Positions 22,839 to 30,404 of a DNA stretch of 35,340 nt are shown here, piece after piece. This stretch comes from JAMXLO01 sp041487355. Lineage in GTDB: Bacteria; Pseudomonadota; Alphaproteobacteria; Acetobacterales; Acetobacteraceae. How positions within the stretch are numbered: the stretch's first letter is position 1; each line of letters opens with the position of its first letter. The stretch is taken from positions 1 to 35,340 of the forward strand of contig JBGPND010000029.1 in the NCBI GenBank assembly GCA_041487355.1, in the 5' to 3' direction. The position numbers and the translations under genes are program-made. The notes beneath the pieces were generated by a model. That model was not told the origin of the DNA and did not search any database. It saw nothing but the letters and a program-made list of their open reading frames with translations.

Positions 22839-22916
22839 CCGAAGGCGTAACCCACCGCTCCATGTGGCACAATGGCGGATTACCCCCGGATCAAGTCCGG
22901 GGTCATCCGCCCTACA
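22824..22916. repeat. Composite palindromic repeat (TGTAGGGTGGGTTA...CCCTACA) between two convergent genes
   Basis: TGTAGGG (22824-22830) and CCCTACA (22910-22916) are perfect inverted ends. Inside are a GGTGGGTTA/TAACCCACC hairpin (22829-22855) and a second hairpin GGCGGAT...CCCCGGATCAAGTCCGGGG...ATCCGCC. The stop codons of the glycosylase (TAG 22836-22838) and of the leftward isomerase-like gene (22912-22914) both lie within the element. The GTAGGGTGGGTTAGC...GTAACCCACC sequence is a repeat type I remember as widespread in bacteria. It may have been inserted between, and then trimmed, both genes. Confidence 0.78.
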
Positions 22917-23838
22917 CCGCCGCGCGCAGCAGCTCCACCGACTTCCGCACGCCATCCAGCGGCGGCAGCCTCATGTCCTCGTGCTCGATCGACAGCACAT
23001 CGTCGTAGCCAACAAGCCGCAACAACGAACAGAACTGGCGCCACCACAGGAGATCGTGGCCGTAGCCGAGCGTGACATAGCTCCAGGAACGCTCGAGCAG
23101 CCGGTCCATCGGCTTGGTGTCGATCAGGCTGTTGATCGAGGCCGTGGCAGGATCGATACGCGTATCCTTGGCATGCACATGATAGATCGCCGGCGCGAGC
23201 AGACGCGTGGCGGCGAGCGGATCGGCGCCCATCCAGAACAGGTGGCTGGGGTCGAAATTCGCGCCCACCACCGGACCAACGGCATCGCGCAGACGGAACA
23301 GCGTCTCCACGTTGTAGACATTCTGCTGGCCATGCAGTTCCAGACACAGCCTGCTCACCCCAGCGAATTTCGCCTCCACCACCAGCCCCTTCCAGTAGGG
23401 GATCAGCACCGCGTCCCATTGCCAGGCGAGCACGCGTGCGGCCTCCGGCGGCCAGGCGGTCGTGATCCAGTTGGCATTGGCATCGCCCGGACCTCCCGGG
23501 CAGCCCGACATCAGCACCACCCGGTCCACGCCCAGCAATCCGGCCAGGCGGATCGTCTTCGAGGTGACCTCCTGGTGCCGCCTGCCGAGTTCTCCCGGAT
23601 GCAGCGGGTTGCCGGAGCAGTTCAGCGCGCTGAGCGACAGCCCGTGGCCGCGCAGCTTCGCCATGAATTCCGCGCGCGCGGCTTCGCTGTCCAGCAACGC
23701 ATCGAGATTCAGATGCGCCGCGCTCGACCAGTTGCCGCAGGGAAACTCCAGCATCTCGATCCCGAGTTCAGCCGCCGTATGCAGGAGCTCTTCGAGGGGC
23801 AGATGGCTCAGGCTGTCGGTCACCATGCCGATGCGCAT
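22912..23838 (-). CDS. Sugar phosphate isomerase/epimerase-like TIM barrel protein
   Basis: A 308-residue AP-endonuclease-2/xylose-isomerase-like barrel. Candidate metal ligands lie in VVGANFDPSHLFWMG (Asp and His), AIYHVHAKDT (H and K/D) and LSIEHED (E), the usual strand-end positions, with LCLELHG (E) earlier. IolE (inosose dehydratase), IolI (inosose isomerase), hydroxypyruvate isomerase and ketose 3-epimerases share this fold; the iol neighbours favour an inosose- or ketose-acting enzyme. GGAG precedes the ATG at seven bases. It follows the channel gene by ten bases. Its final codons and stop are inside the convergent repeat. Confidence 0.87.
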   Translation of the reverse strand: MRIGMVTDSLSHLPLEELLHTAAELGIEMLEFPCGNWSSAAHLNLDALLDSEAARAEFMAKLRGHGLSLSALNCSGNPLHPGELGRRHQEVTSKTIRLAGLLGVDRVVLMSGCPGGPGDANANWITTAWPPEAARVLAWQWDAVLIPYWKGLVVEAKFAGVSRLCLELHGQQNVYNVETLFRLRDAVGPVVGANFDPSHLFWMGADPLAATRLLAPAIYHVHAKDTRIDPATASINSLIDTKPMDRLLERSWSYVTLGYGHDLLWWRQFCSLLRLVGYDDVLSIEHEDMRLPPLDGVRKSVELLRAAV

Positions 23839-23848
23839 GCGCGGTCTC

Positions 23849-24919
23849 CTATCTGGTCGTGCCGAAATACCGGGTCCGCAACGCGTCCAGCGCCCCCTTG
23901 TCCTTCAGGCGCAGGCTCGCTTCGCTGATCGGTCGCGTGAGCGGACTGTTCGACGGCAGCGCGAAGCCATACTTCTCGGTGTTGAACACCGGCCCGACAA
24001 CCGTGATGGGCAGCTCGGGGTGCGCATTGTCGTACCACTCCAGCACCGGCGCGTCGCGGACGATCGCGCTGATCTCCCCCTTCAGCAGGGCGTCGATCGC
24101 CTGCTCCATCGTGCCGAACGCCTGCACATCGAGCATCGACTGGCGGCAATAGGCCTCCCCCACGGACCCTTCCAGCACGCCGACATGCTTGCCATGGAGA
24201 TCGCTGAAGCTGTTGATCTGATGGGCTATCGTCGAGGCGGTCATCACGCTGGTGATGCTCGAGGTGACATAGGCGACCACCGCAACGCCGCAGGCGAGCC
24301 AGATCGCACCCAGAAACCGCCCGGCGGTCCCCAGCAGGTTGCGGTGGGAGGTCGATCCGGAGGTGGTAACCGACATCACGTGATAGAACGACTCCGCCAG
24401 CCCCTCGCTCCATGACCCGGGGAATTCGGGATGATACTTGCGATCGATCAGCGTCAGCACGATCGTGCCGACGACGATGATGACGCCGAGCCAGGCATAG
24501 ATCCGGAGATGGCCGCTTTGCCGCAGATCCGCGATCAGGCTTCCCAGCCCGGCATGCCGATCCTCGTCGATCATGATCCTGAGGCCGGCATCGAAATAGG
24601 GCTGGGTAAAATCCATGGTCTCGAAACGCGCAGCGGTGATCGAGAGATTGGCCACCGCGACGTCGACCCGCTTCTCGCGAACCAACTGAAGCAGTTGCGC
24701 GACGGAGTCCACCTGCTGAACGTCATAAGTAAGCTTGAGGTCGCCGGCGATCTGCTGCCAAAGCTCCCAGGTGAAGCCGGTGTAGCCATCGGCGGATTTC
24801 ATGATGAAGGGCGGCGCGATATAGACGGCCGCCTTGATTGGTGCCGGCACAGGCTGCGCCGCAACGTGAGCGGGACCGCACAGCAGAAGCAGCAGGACGG
24901 CGATCAGCCCGGTTCGCAT
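23849..24919 (-). CDS. Ionotropic glutamate receptor-like ligand-gated channel (GluR0-type architecture)
   Basis: A 356-residue protein that splits an amino-acid-binding domain around a channel. Residues 1-22 are a signal peptide; S1 spans about 27-135; TM1 is about 137-157; a P-loop is about 172-195; TM after the pore is about 200-226; S2 runs about 233-356. The ligand-binding segment ANLSITAARFETMDFTQPYFDAGL (90-113) has R98 where the family holds the alpha-carboxylate; D289 in IVRDAPVLEW sits where the alpha-amino group is bound. The pore reads SVTTSGSTSHRN, so the K+ filter TVGYG is not present; SSITSVMTAS (220-229) ends the last helix. The ATG at 24919 follows GAGCGG; a GTG at 24925 is the alternative. 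It is co-directed with iolG (34 bp upstream) and the isomerase (10 bp downstream). Confidence 0.9.
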   Translation of the reverse strand: MRTGLIAVLLLLLCGPAHVAAQPVPAPIKAAVYIAPPFIMKSADGYTGFTWELWQQIAGDLKLTYDVQQVDSVAQLLQLVREKRVDVAVANLSITAARFETMDFTQPYFDAGLRIMIDEDRHAGLGSLIADLRQSGHLRIYAWLGVIIVVGTIVLTLIDRKYHPEFPGSWSEGLAESFYHVMSVTTSGSTSHRNLLGTAGRFLGAIWLACGVAVVAYVTSSITSVMTASTIAHQINSFSDLHGKHVGVLEGSVGEAYCRQSMLDVQAFGTMEQAIDALLKGEISAIVRDAPVLEWYDNAHPELPITVVGPVFNTEKYGFALPSNSPLTRPISEASLRLKDKGALDALRTRYFGTTR

Positions 24920-24953
24920 AAACACCGCTCATCGTTGCGCATGATGGCCGCCG

Positions 24954-25961
24954 TTATGCCTGCCGCGCCGATTCGCCATCCAGTGCGACCCTCACCGCCT
25001 GCCCGCTGGCGGCCGACTGAGTGGCCGCATCGGCGAGCAGCAGGGCCTTCAGCCCATCCTCGCCATCGGGCTTCGGTGCCCGGCCCGACTCCACCGCCGC
25101 AATGAAGGCATCGAGCTCCGCCCGGTATGCCGCCGCATAGCGTTCCAGGAAGAACGGCAGCACGGGATCGGTCACGAAGCCAGCTTCGGTGGCCAGCTCC
25201 ACCGTCGTCGCGGTGACATTGCCCGCGCGCAGCAGCCCCTTTGCGCCATGTGCCTCGATCCGCTGGTCGTAGCCATACGTGGCACGACGCGAATTGGAGA
25301 TCTGGCACAGCTTTCCGCTGGCCGTGCGCAATGTCACCACGGCCGTATCGACATCCCCGGCCGCCGCGATGGATTGATCCACCAGGCAGGATGCGGCGGC
25401 ATGCACAGCAACCGGCTCCTCGCCCAGCAGGAAGCGGGCCATGTCCAGATCGTGGATCATCATGTCGCGGAACAGCCCGCCGGACGTCGCAACGTAGGAA
25501 GGTGGCGGTGGCGCCGGATCACGGCTGATGATGGTCAACAGCTCCAGCGCCCCGATCTCGCCGGCATCCAGCCGACGCTTCAACGTCGCGAAATGCGGAT
25601 CGAAGCGGCGGTTGAAGCCCACCATCAACACGACACCGGCGCGCCTGACCGCATCCAGGCAAGTCCGCACCCGTAACGCCGCCAGATCGATCGGCTTCTC
25701 GCAGAAGATCGCCCGCCCGGCGGCGGCGGCACGCTCGATGTAGTCGACATGCGTCGGCGTAGGCGAGCCGATCAGCACGGCATCGGCCGTGAACGCCGCA
25801 TCCAGCGACAGCGCCTGCACGCCGCATTGGGCGGCGAGACGCTCCCCCGCACCCATGTCGACATCAGCCACGCCGGCCAGACGCACTCCGGCGTGCGCTG
25901 CAATGTTGCGTGCATGGATGCTGCCGATCCGACCCGCGCCAATCACTGCGATGCTCAGCAT
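24954..25961 (-). CDS. iolG: Gfo/Idh/MocA-family dehydrogenase, inositol 2-dehydrogenase-like
   Basis: A 335-residue NAD-dependent dehydrogenase; as an IolG it would oxidise myo-inositol to scyllo-inosose. NAD binding is IAVIGAGRIGSIHARN (GxGxxG, 8-13). The catalytic motif CEKP gives K89, and FRDMMIHDLDMARF gives D166 and H170, matching the spacing of K97, D172 and H176 in Bacillus IolG. The ATG at 25961 is preceded by GGGGAGGG; the frame to 26357 is only antisense to iolD. It is divergent from the iolD-like gene, which strengthens the inositol reading. A related scyllo-inositol or sugar dehydrogenase cannot be excluded. Confidence 0.87.
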   Translation of the reverse strand: MLSIAVIGAGRIGSIHARNIAAHAGVRLAGVADVDMGAGERLAAQCGVQALSLDAAFTADAVLIGSPTPTHVDYIERAAAAGRAIFCEKPIDLAALRVRTCLDAVRRAGVVLMVGFNRRFDPHFATLKRRLDAGEIGALELLTIISRDPAPPPPSYVATSGGLFRDMMIHDLDMARFLLGEEPVAVHAAASCLVDQSIAAAGDVDTAVVTLRTASGKLCQISNSRRATYGYDQRIEAHGAKGLLRAGNVTATTVELATEAGFVTDPVLPFFLERYAAAYRAELDAFIAAVESGRAPKPDGEDGLKALLLADAATQSAASGQAVRVALDGESARQA

Positions 25962-25982
25962 CACGCGCCCTCCCCTTCCCGC

Positions 25983-26004
25983 TTGCTCCGTGGAACAATA
26001 GCAA
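25983..26004. promoter_or_regulatory. Possible operator between iolG and iolD
   Basis: TTGCT (25983-25987) and AGCAA (26000-26004) form an inverted pair with a 12-bp spacer in the 78-base divergent region. It is in the right place to control both genes. The arms are short, the motif occurs once, and no regulator gene adjoins it, so this is only a candidate. Confidence 0.22.
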
Positions 26005-26039
26005 TGGACCCGCCACTTGGCATGAGGGGAAACGCGACA

Positions 26040-27881
26040 ATGGGCACGATCCGTCTGACCATGGGGCAGGCGCTGGTGCGCTATCTGGCCGCGCAGCAGA
26101 CCGAACTCGATGGGCGGCGCGTGACGCTGTTCGCCGGCGTATGGGCGATCTTCGGTCACGGCAACGTCGCCGGGATCGGCGAGGCATTGCAGGCACATCG
26201 CACCGATCTGCCGACCTATCGCGCGCACAACGAGCAGGCGATGGCTCTGGCCGCGATCGGCTATGCCAAGGCGATGCACCGGCGCCGGATCATGGCCTGC
26301 ACCACATCGATCGGTCCGGGCGCCACCAACATGGTGACGGCGGCGGCGGTGGCTCATGTCGACCGGCTGCCGGTATTGCTGTTGCCCGGCGACGTGTTCG
26401 CATCGCGCCGGCCCGATCCGGTCTTGCAGCAGGTCGAAAGCTTCGGCGACGGCACGGTATCCGCGAATGACTGTTTCCGCCCGGTGTCGCGCTACTTCGA
26501 CCGGATCACGCGACCGGAGCAGATCATCGCCGCACTGCCGCGCGCCGTTGCGCTACTGACCGATCCGGCCGAGTGCGGACCTGTCACGCTGGCGCTGTGC
26601 CAGGATGTGCAGGCCGAGGCGTTCGACTATCCCGAGAGCTTCTTTGCCACGCGTGTTTGGCACGTGCGGCGGCCGCGGCCCGATGAGACGGAGCTCGCAG
26701 AAGCCGCGCGCGTGTTGCGCGACGCCAGGTCACCGCTGATCATCGCAGGCGGCGGCGTGCACTATTCAGAAGCGACGGCCGCGCTGGATCATTTTGCCAC
26801 GGCGCATGGCATCCCGGTCGCGGAGACCCAGGCCGGCAAGAGTGCGCTGCCGCATGATCATCCGCTCAATCTTGGCGCGATCGGCGTCACCGGCACGTCC
26901 GCGGCAAACGAGGCGGCGCGTTCCGCCGATGTCGTTCTCGCCGTCGGCACGCGGCTGCAGGACTTCACCACCGGATCATGGGCGCTGTTCAGCCATCCCG
27001 GACGCCGGCTGATCGGCCTCAACGTTCAGTCATTCGATGCAACCAAGCACCACATGCTGCCGCTGGTCGCCGATGCGCGCGAGGGTCTGGCGGCGTTGGG
27101 CAGCTCGCTCGGCGGATATCGCGCGCCGGAGGCATGGCGAGCCGCCTCGATCAGTGCGATGGCCGCATGGCGGCAAGCGGCTGCCGCGGCCACTGCGCCA
27201 TCGAACGCAACGTTGCCTTCGGACGCGCAGGTGATCGGGGCCGTGCAGCGCGCCACGCCGGCCGATGCGATCATTGTCTGCGCCGCCGGCGGCCTGCCGG
27301 GCGAACTGCACAAGCTATGGCAGGCACGCCAGGTCGGGACATATCATCTGGAATACGGCTATTCCTGCATGGGCTACGAGATCGCCGGCGGACTGGGCGT
27401 AAAACTGGCTCGGCCAGAACATGACGTGATCGTGCTGGTCGGCGACGGCAGCTACCTGATGCTGAATTCGGAGATCGCGACTTCGGTGATGCTGGGACTG
27501 AAGCTGACGATTGTGGTGCTGAACAATGGCGGCTTTGGCTGCATCGACCGCCTGCAGCGCGCCACCGGCGGCGCAGCCTTCAACAACCTGCTTGAGGACT
27601 GCGGCGCCGCGCCGCCGATCGATTTCCGCGCACATGCGGCCAGCCTCGGTGCGCTGGCGGAGCAGGTGGAGAGCCTGACAGAGCTGGAGGCCGCACTGCA
27701 TCGCGCCCGCGCAGCCGACCGCACCAGCGTGATCGTAATCCGCACCGATCCGCGCATCGCCACCGCCGCGGGAGGCCATTGGTGGGATGTCGGCGTTCCC
27801 GAGGTTTCGACGCGGAGCGAGGTGCGGGCCGCGCGCTCCGACTACGAGACGCAACGGGCAGCGCAGCGACTGGGCGACTGA
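26040..27881 (+). CDS. iolD: 3D-(3,5/4)-trihydroxycyclohexane-1,2-dione hydrolase-like ThDP enzyme
   Basis: A 613-residue thiamine-diphosphate enzyme; IolD opens the ring of the diketo-inositol intermediate. The N-terminal domain has RLTMGQALVRYLAAQQTELDG and YRAHNEQAMALAAIGYAKA with E65 as the ThDP-activating Glu. The C-terminal cofactor motif is VGDGSYLMLNSEIATS (GDGS at 468-471) ending in NN (495-496), and YSCMGYEIAGGLG precedes it. Length and HVDRLPVLLLPGDVFASRRPDPVLQQVE match IolD rather than acetolactate synthase. GAGGGGA lies nine bases before the ATG at 26040; the longer frame from 25749 is antisense to iolG. It is divergent from iolG; iolB, iolC and iolE-like genes are not beside it, except perhaps the isomerase at 22912. 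Confidence 0.93.
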   Translation: MGTIRLTMGQALVRYLAAQQTELDGRRVTLFAGVWAIFGHGNVAGIGEALQAHRTDLPTYRAHNEQAMALAAIGYAKAMHRRRIMACTTSIGPGATNMVTAAAVAHVDRLPVLLLPGDVFASRRPDPVLQQVESFGDGTVSANDCFRPVSRYFDRITRPEQIIAALPRAVALLTDPAECGPVTLALCQDVQAEAFDYPESFFATRVWHVRRPRPDETELAEAARVLRDARSPLIIAGGGVHYSEATAALDHFATAHGIPVAETQAGKSALPHDHPLNLGAIGVTGTSAANEAARSADVVLAVGTRLQDFTTGSWALFSHPGRRLIGLNVQSFDATKHHMLPLVADAREGLAALGSSLGGYRAPEAWRAASISAMAAWRQAAAAATAPSNATLPSDAQVIGAVQRATPADAIIVCAAGGLPGELHKLWQARQVGTYHLEYGYSCMGYEIAGGLGVKLARPEHDVIVLVGDGSYLMLNSEIATSVMLGLKLTIVVLNNGGFGCIDRLQRATGGAAFNNLLEDCGAAPPIDFRAHAASLGALAEQVESLTELEAALHRARAADRTSVIVIRTDPRIATAAGGHWWDVGVPEVSTRSEVRAARSDYETQRAAQRLGD

Positions 27882-27886
27882 GCGGT

Positions 27887-27980
27887 ATCTGTCATTGCGA
27901 GGAGCGCAGCGACGCGGCAATCCCGGGGTGAGTGCGCACCGACCACGAGATTGCTTCGCCTGCGGCTCGCAATGACAGAT
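27887..27980. repeat. Inverted repeat (GTCATTGCGAG type) filling the iolD/glycosyltransferase gap
   Basis: Perfect 15-bp ends ATCTGTCATTGCGAG (27887-27901) and CTCGCAATGACAGAT (27966-27980), with inner GCAATC/GATTGC pairing. The element is 94 bp long and fills almost the whole gap between the two convergent genes, starting five bases after iolD and ending one base before the glycosyltransferase stop. GTCATTGCGAGGAGC...GCTCGCAATGAC repeats are known from many bacteria and behave like small palindromic mobile or REP elements. Confidence 0.82.
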
Positions 27981-27981
27981 G

Positions 27982-30153
27982 CTACAATCGCGGCTGTGCC
28001 GGCAGCTCGATCCCCGCTGCATCGAGTAGCCTGGCGCGGAACGCCGCCTCGCTGTAGCGCGTGGCCGCATACGCGATCTGCGCCACGCAACGTGCGGTCC
28101 AGAGCCCGTCATCTTCCAGCAGTTGGCAGACTGCATCGGCAAAGCTCTGCGGGTCGTCGCAGATCAAAGCCACCTGATCGAGCCCGGGCAATCCCTGCGC
28201 GCCGATCGGCGTGGTCACCAGAGGCAGCCCCTCCCGCAGCGCCTCGACGACTTTCAGCTTCACGCCTGCCCCGTAGCGCAACGGCACGACGGCAACGCGC
28301 GACGTGCGGTAGTGCTCACGCAGCTCGGCATCACTGACATTCGCTGCCACTCTGATGCCGTCGCCTGCCAATCCCAGCACTTGCGGCGAAGGATTGGAGC
28401 CAACAATCGCCAGGCTCACCGCCGGTACACGTTCCCGGATCAACGGTAGTACCTGATCGACAAACCACAGCACTGCCTCCTGGTTGGGCGCATGCGCGAA
28501 GCCACCGACGAACAGGATGACCGGTTCGAGCGTTGCCTGCCTGGGTGCGGCGAAGTCGGCGAAGCAGTAGGGGACTATTGCGCGCGCGGTCACGCGCGGC
28601 TCCATGTCCGACACGATCGCCGCCTCCTCGTCCGACGGGTAGAGCACGACGTCCACCTCACGCCAGACCGATCGTTCCAGCTTTTCCATGCGGTCCGCGG
28701 CGCGGGCGAGGGACGTGTCGCCGAGCACCTCCGCCTGCAGGCGCATCCGGCGAAAATGCAGGTCGTGGCCATAATAGATCAGCCGGCTGCGACCACTGCG
28801 CCTGAGCTCCGGGATGAAGGCCGCGGCAACCTCCGGCCTGCTCAGAAGCACATGATCGACATCGGCACCGTTCTCGGCAATCCATTGGCGGAACGTGTCG
28901 CCGTCGCCGCCATACGCAACCTCCACGCCGATGTCCTGCAAGGCTTCCGTGTAGCCTGGGCTGTAGTGCAGATTGTGCGGCCAGAACTTGACGATCATGC
29001 CGGCCGCTTGCAACGCGCGGATGCAGCACATGATGGTGCGGGAACCGGCGTCCCGATCGGGCTCCGGCACGTAGTGGTCGGCCACGAGGATGACCGGCCG
29101 ATGCCGCGCGCGGTCGCGTGCCTGCATGACATGCTCGCCATTTGGCAGATGTTCCAGCGACAGGATTTCCCTCCAGCGATCGCGGAATCGCTGCTGGTTG
29201 ATTACCTGCGAGGACTTGATGCCGCCGGTGAGCTGCCTGCCGTGGCTGACGCCTTCGAAATGGACCACACGCGAGCGCGGCTGATAGACAACCTGGTAAC
29301 TTAGTTCGCGCAGCCTGAAGGCGAGGTCGCTGTCCTCGTAATAAGCCGGCGCGTAACGCTCGTCGAAGCCGCCGAGCCGGGAGAACAGGTGACGCGGCAC
29401 CATGAGCGAAGCGCCAGAGCAGTAGTCGACCTCGCGCAGATAATTGTAGGCGGGCCTCTCTGGATCATCGAGGCGGCCGTAGTTCCAGCCGGATCCATCG
29501 TTCCAGATGATGCCGCCGGCCTCCTGCAGCCTGCCATCCGGATACAGCAGCTTCGAGCCCACCGCGCCGACATCGCTGCGTGTCCGGAAGGGAACCAGCA
29601 TGGTATCGAGCCAGCCCGGCAGAACCTGCGTGTCATTGTTCAGGAACAGCAGGAACTCGCCGCTCGCCGCGCGCGCAGCTTCGTTGCAGGAGCGCAGGAA
29701 GCCGATATTGCGCGGATTGACGATCAGTCTGATGCCGTGGATTTCCGCGAGGCAGGCGGTCGACAGATCAGGCGTTGCGTCATCGAAGACGAGCACCTCG
29801 ATCGCGGCCTCCGGTGGATTCTCGGCGATCGAGGCAAGGCAATGCAACGTGTATTCGACCTTGCCGTAGGTCGGAATGATGATCGACACAATCGGCTGTG
29901 CCGCATTGGGCAGGCGGATCTGCCGGGGATCGACGGACCGCACCGGCCTCGCTGGTGTTTCCTGCGAGATTGGCGCCAGGCGGCGTATGCGCCTCGCGCG
30001 CACCCAGAAGCCGAATTGCTTCGGCAATTGCAGCGTGAGCGTCCACCAGACGAGCAACACGGCACGCCGCGCCTGGCGCCGGAACCACGGCGCGGCCGCC
30101 TGGAAGGCAATTGCCATTGCCGACTGATAGCCGCGGACCGCCTGCGTGCTCAT
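27982..30153 (-). CDS. Bifunctional glycosyltransferase, GT2 fused to GT4
   Basis: A 723-residue two-domain enzyme. Residues 30-60 include a hydrophobic, basic region that may bind membrane. A GT2 (GT-A) domain spans about 88-330, with VSIIIPTYGKVEYTLHCL, VFDDATPD and the metal motif LNNDTQVLPGW (DxD-like at 172-174), plus the acceptor region GGFDERYAPAYYEDSDLAFR. A GT4 (GT-B) domain spans about 360-720 with LFVGGFAHAPNQEAVLWF and GAGVKLKVVEALREGLPLVTTPIGAQG, the nucleotide-sugar site. Such fusions build repeating units of O-antigen, capsule or exopolysaccharide, but no polysaccharide cluster is nearby. The ATG at 30153 was chosen over TTG at 30174; no clear ribosome binding site is visible. 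Confidence 0.9.
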   Translation of the reverse strand: MSTQAVRGYQSAMAIAFQAAAPWFRRQARRAVLLVWWTLTLQLPKQFGFWVRARRIRRLAPISQETPARPVRSVDPRQIRLPNAAQPIVSIIIPTYGKVEYTLHCLASIAENPPEAAIEVLVFDDATPDLSTACLAEIHGIRLIVNPRNIGFLRSCNEAARAASGEFLLFLNNDTQVLPGWLDTMLVPFRTRSDVGAVGSKLLYPDGRLQEAGGIIWNDGSGWNYGRLDDPERPAYNYLREVDYCSGASLMVPRHLFSRLGGFDERYAPAYYEDSDLAFRLRELSYQVVYQPRSRVVHFEGVSHGRQLTGGIKSSQVINQQRFRDRWREILSLEHLPNGEHVMQARDRARHRPVILVADHYVPEPDRDAGSRTIMCCIRALQAAGMIVKFWPHNLHYSPGYTEALQDIGVEVAYGGDGDTFRQWIAENGADVDHVLLSRPEVAAAFIPELRRSGRSRLIYYGHDLHFRRMRLQAEVLGDTSLARAADRMEKLERSVWREVDVVLYPSDEEAAIVSDMEPRVTARAIVPYCFADFAAPRQATLEPVILFVGGFAHAPNQEAVLWFVDQVLPLIRERVPAVSLAIVGSNPSPQVLGLAGDGIRVAANVSDAELREHYRTSRVAVVPLRYGAGVKLKVVEALREGLPLVTTPIGAQGLPGLDQVALICDDPQSFADAVCQLLEDDGLWTARCVAQIAYAATRYSEAAFRARLLDAAGIELPAQPRL

Positions 30154-30232
30154 CGCACGCGGACGTAGGCTCAAGCGGTTAATATTGTCTTGCGGAGGCG
30201 ATCCTCACACCGTCGAGGCGGACCGATAGGTT

Positions 30233-30373
30233 GTCATCCCCGCGGAAGCGGGGACCCAGAGGTTACCGTCATCTCTGGGGCACGGATGGATTTCTTCCCA
30301 CGCTCGAATGCGGGCATCCAGTGAGACCGGCACTCTTGTCTCGGCTCTGGGTTCCCGCTTCCGCGGGAATGAC
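30233..30373. repeat. Long inverted repeat with 83-bp interior
   Basis: The 29-bp arms at 30233-30261 and 30345-30373 match at 27 positions; they contain GTCATCCCCGCGGAAGCGGG and end GACCCAGAG. The interior of 83 bases has no open frame of note. It lies in the 250-base gap between the glycosyltransferase start and the end of the D-amino-acid-dehydrogenase-like gene, so it could be a MITE-like element or a terminator for the leftward operon. The arms recall the shorter CGTCAT...GCGGG palindromes elsewhere in the window. The rest of the gap shows no clear gene. Confidence 0.78.
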
Positions 30374-30404
30374 GATTACAAGTCACGACTTGCGCTCGGC
30401 GATC

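Noticed and set aside
25749..26039. Upstream extension of iolD
   Set aside because: It is antisense to iolG and lacks IolD similarity; the ATG at 26040 has a GAGGGGA site and starts the conserved sequence.
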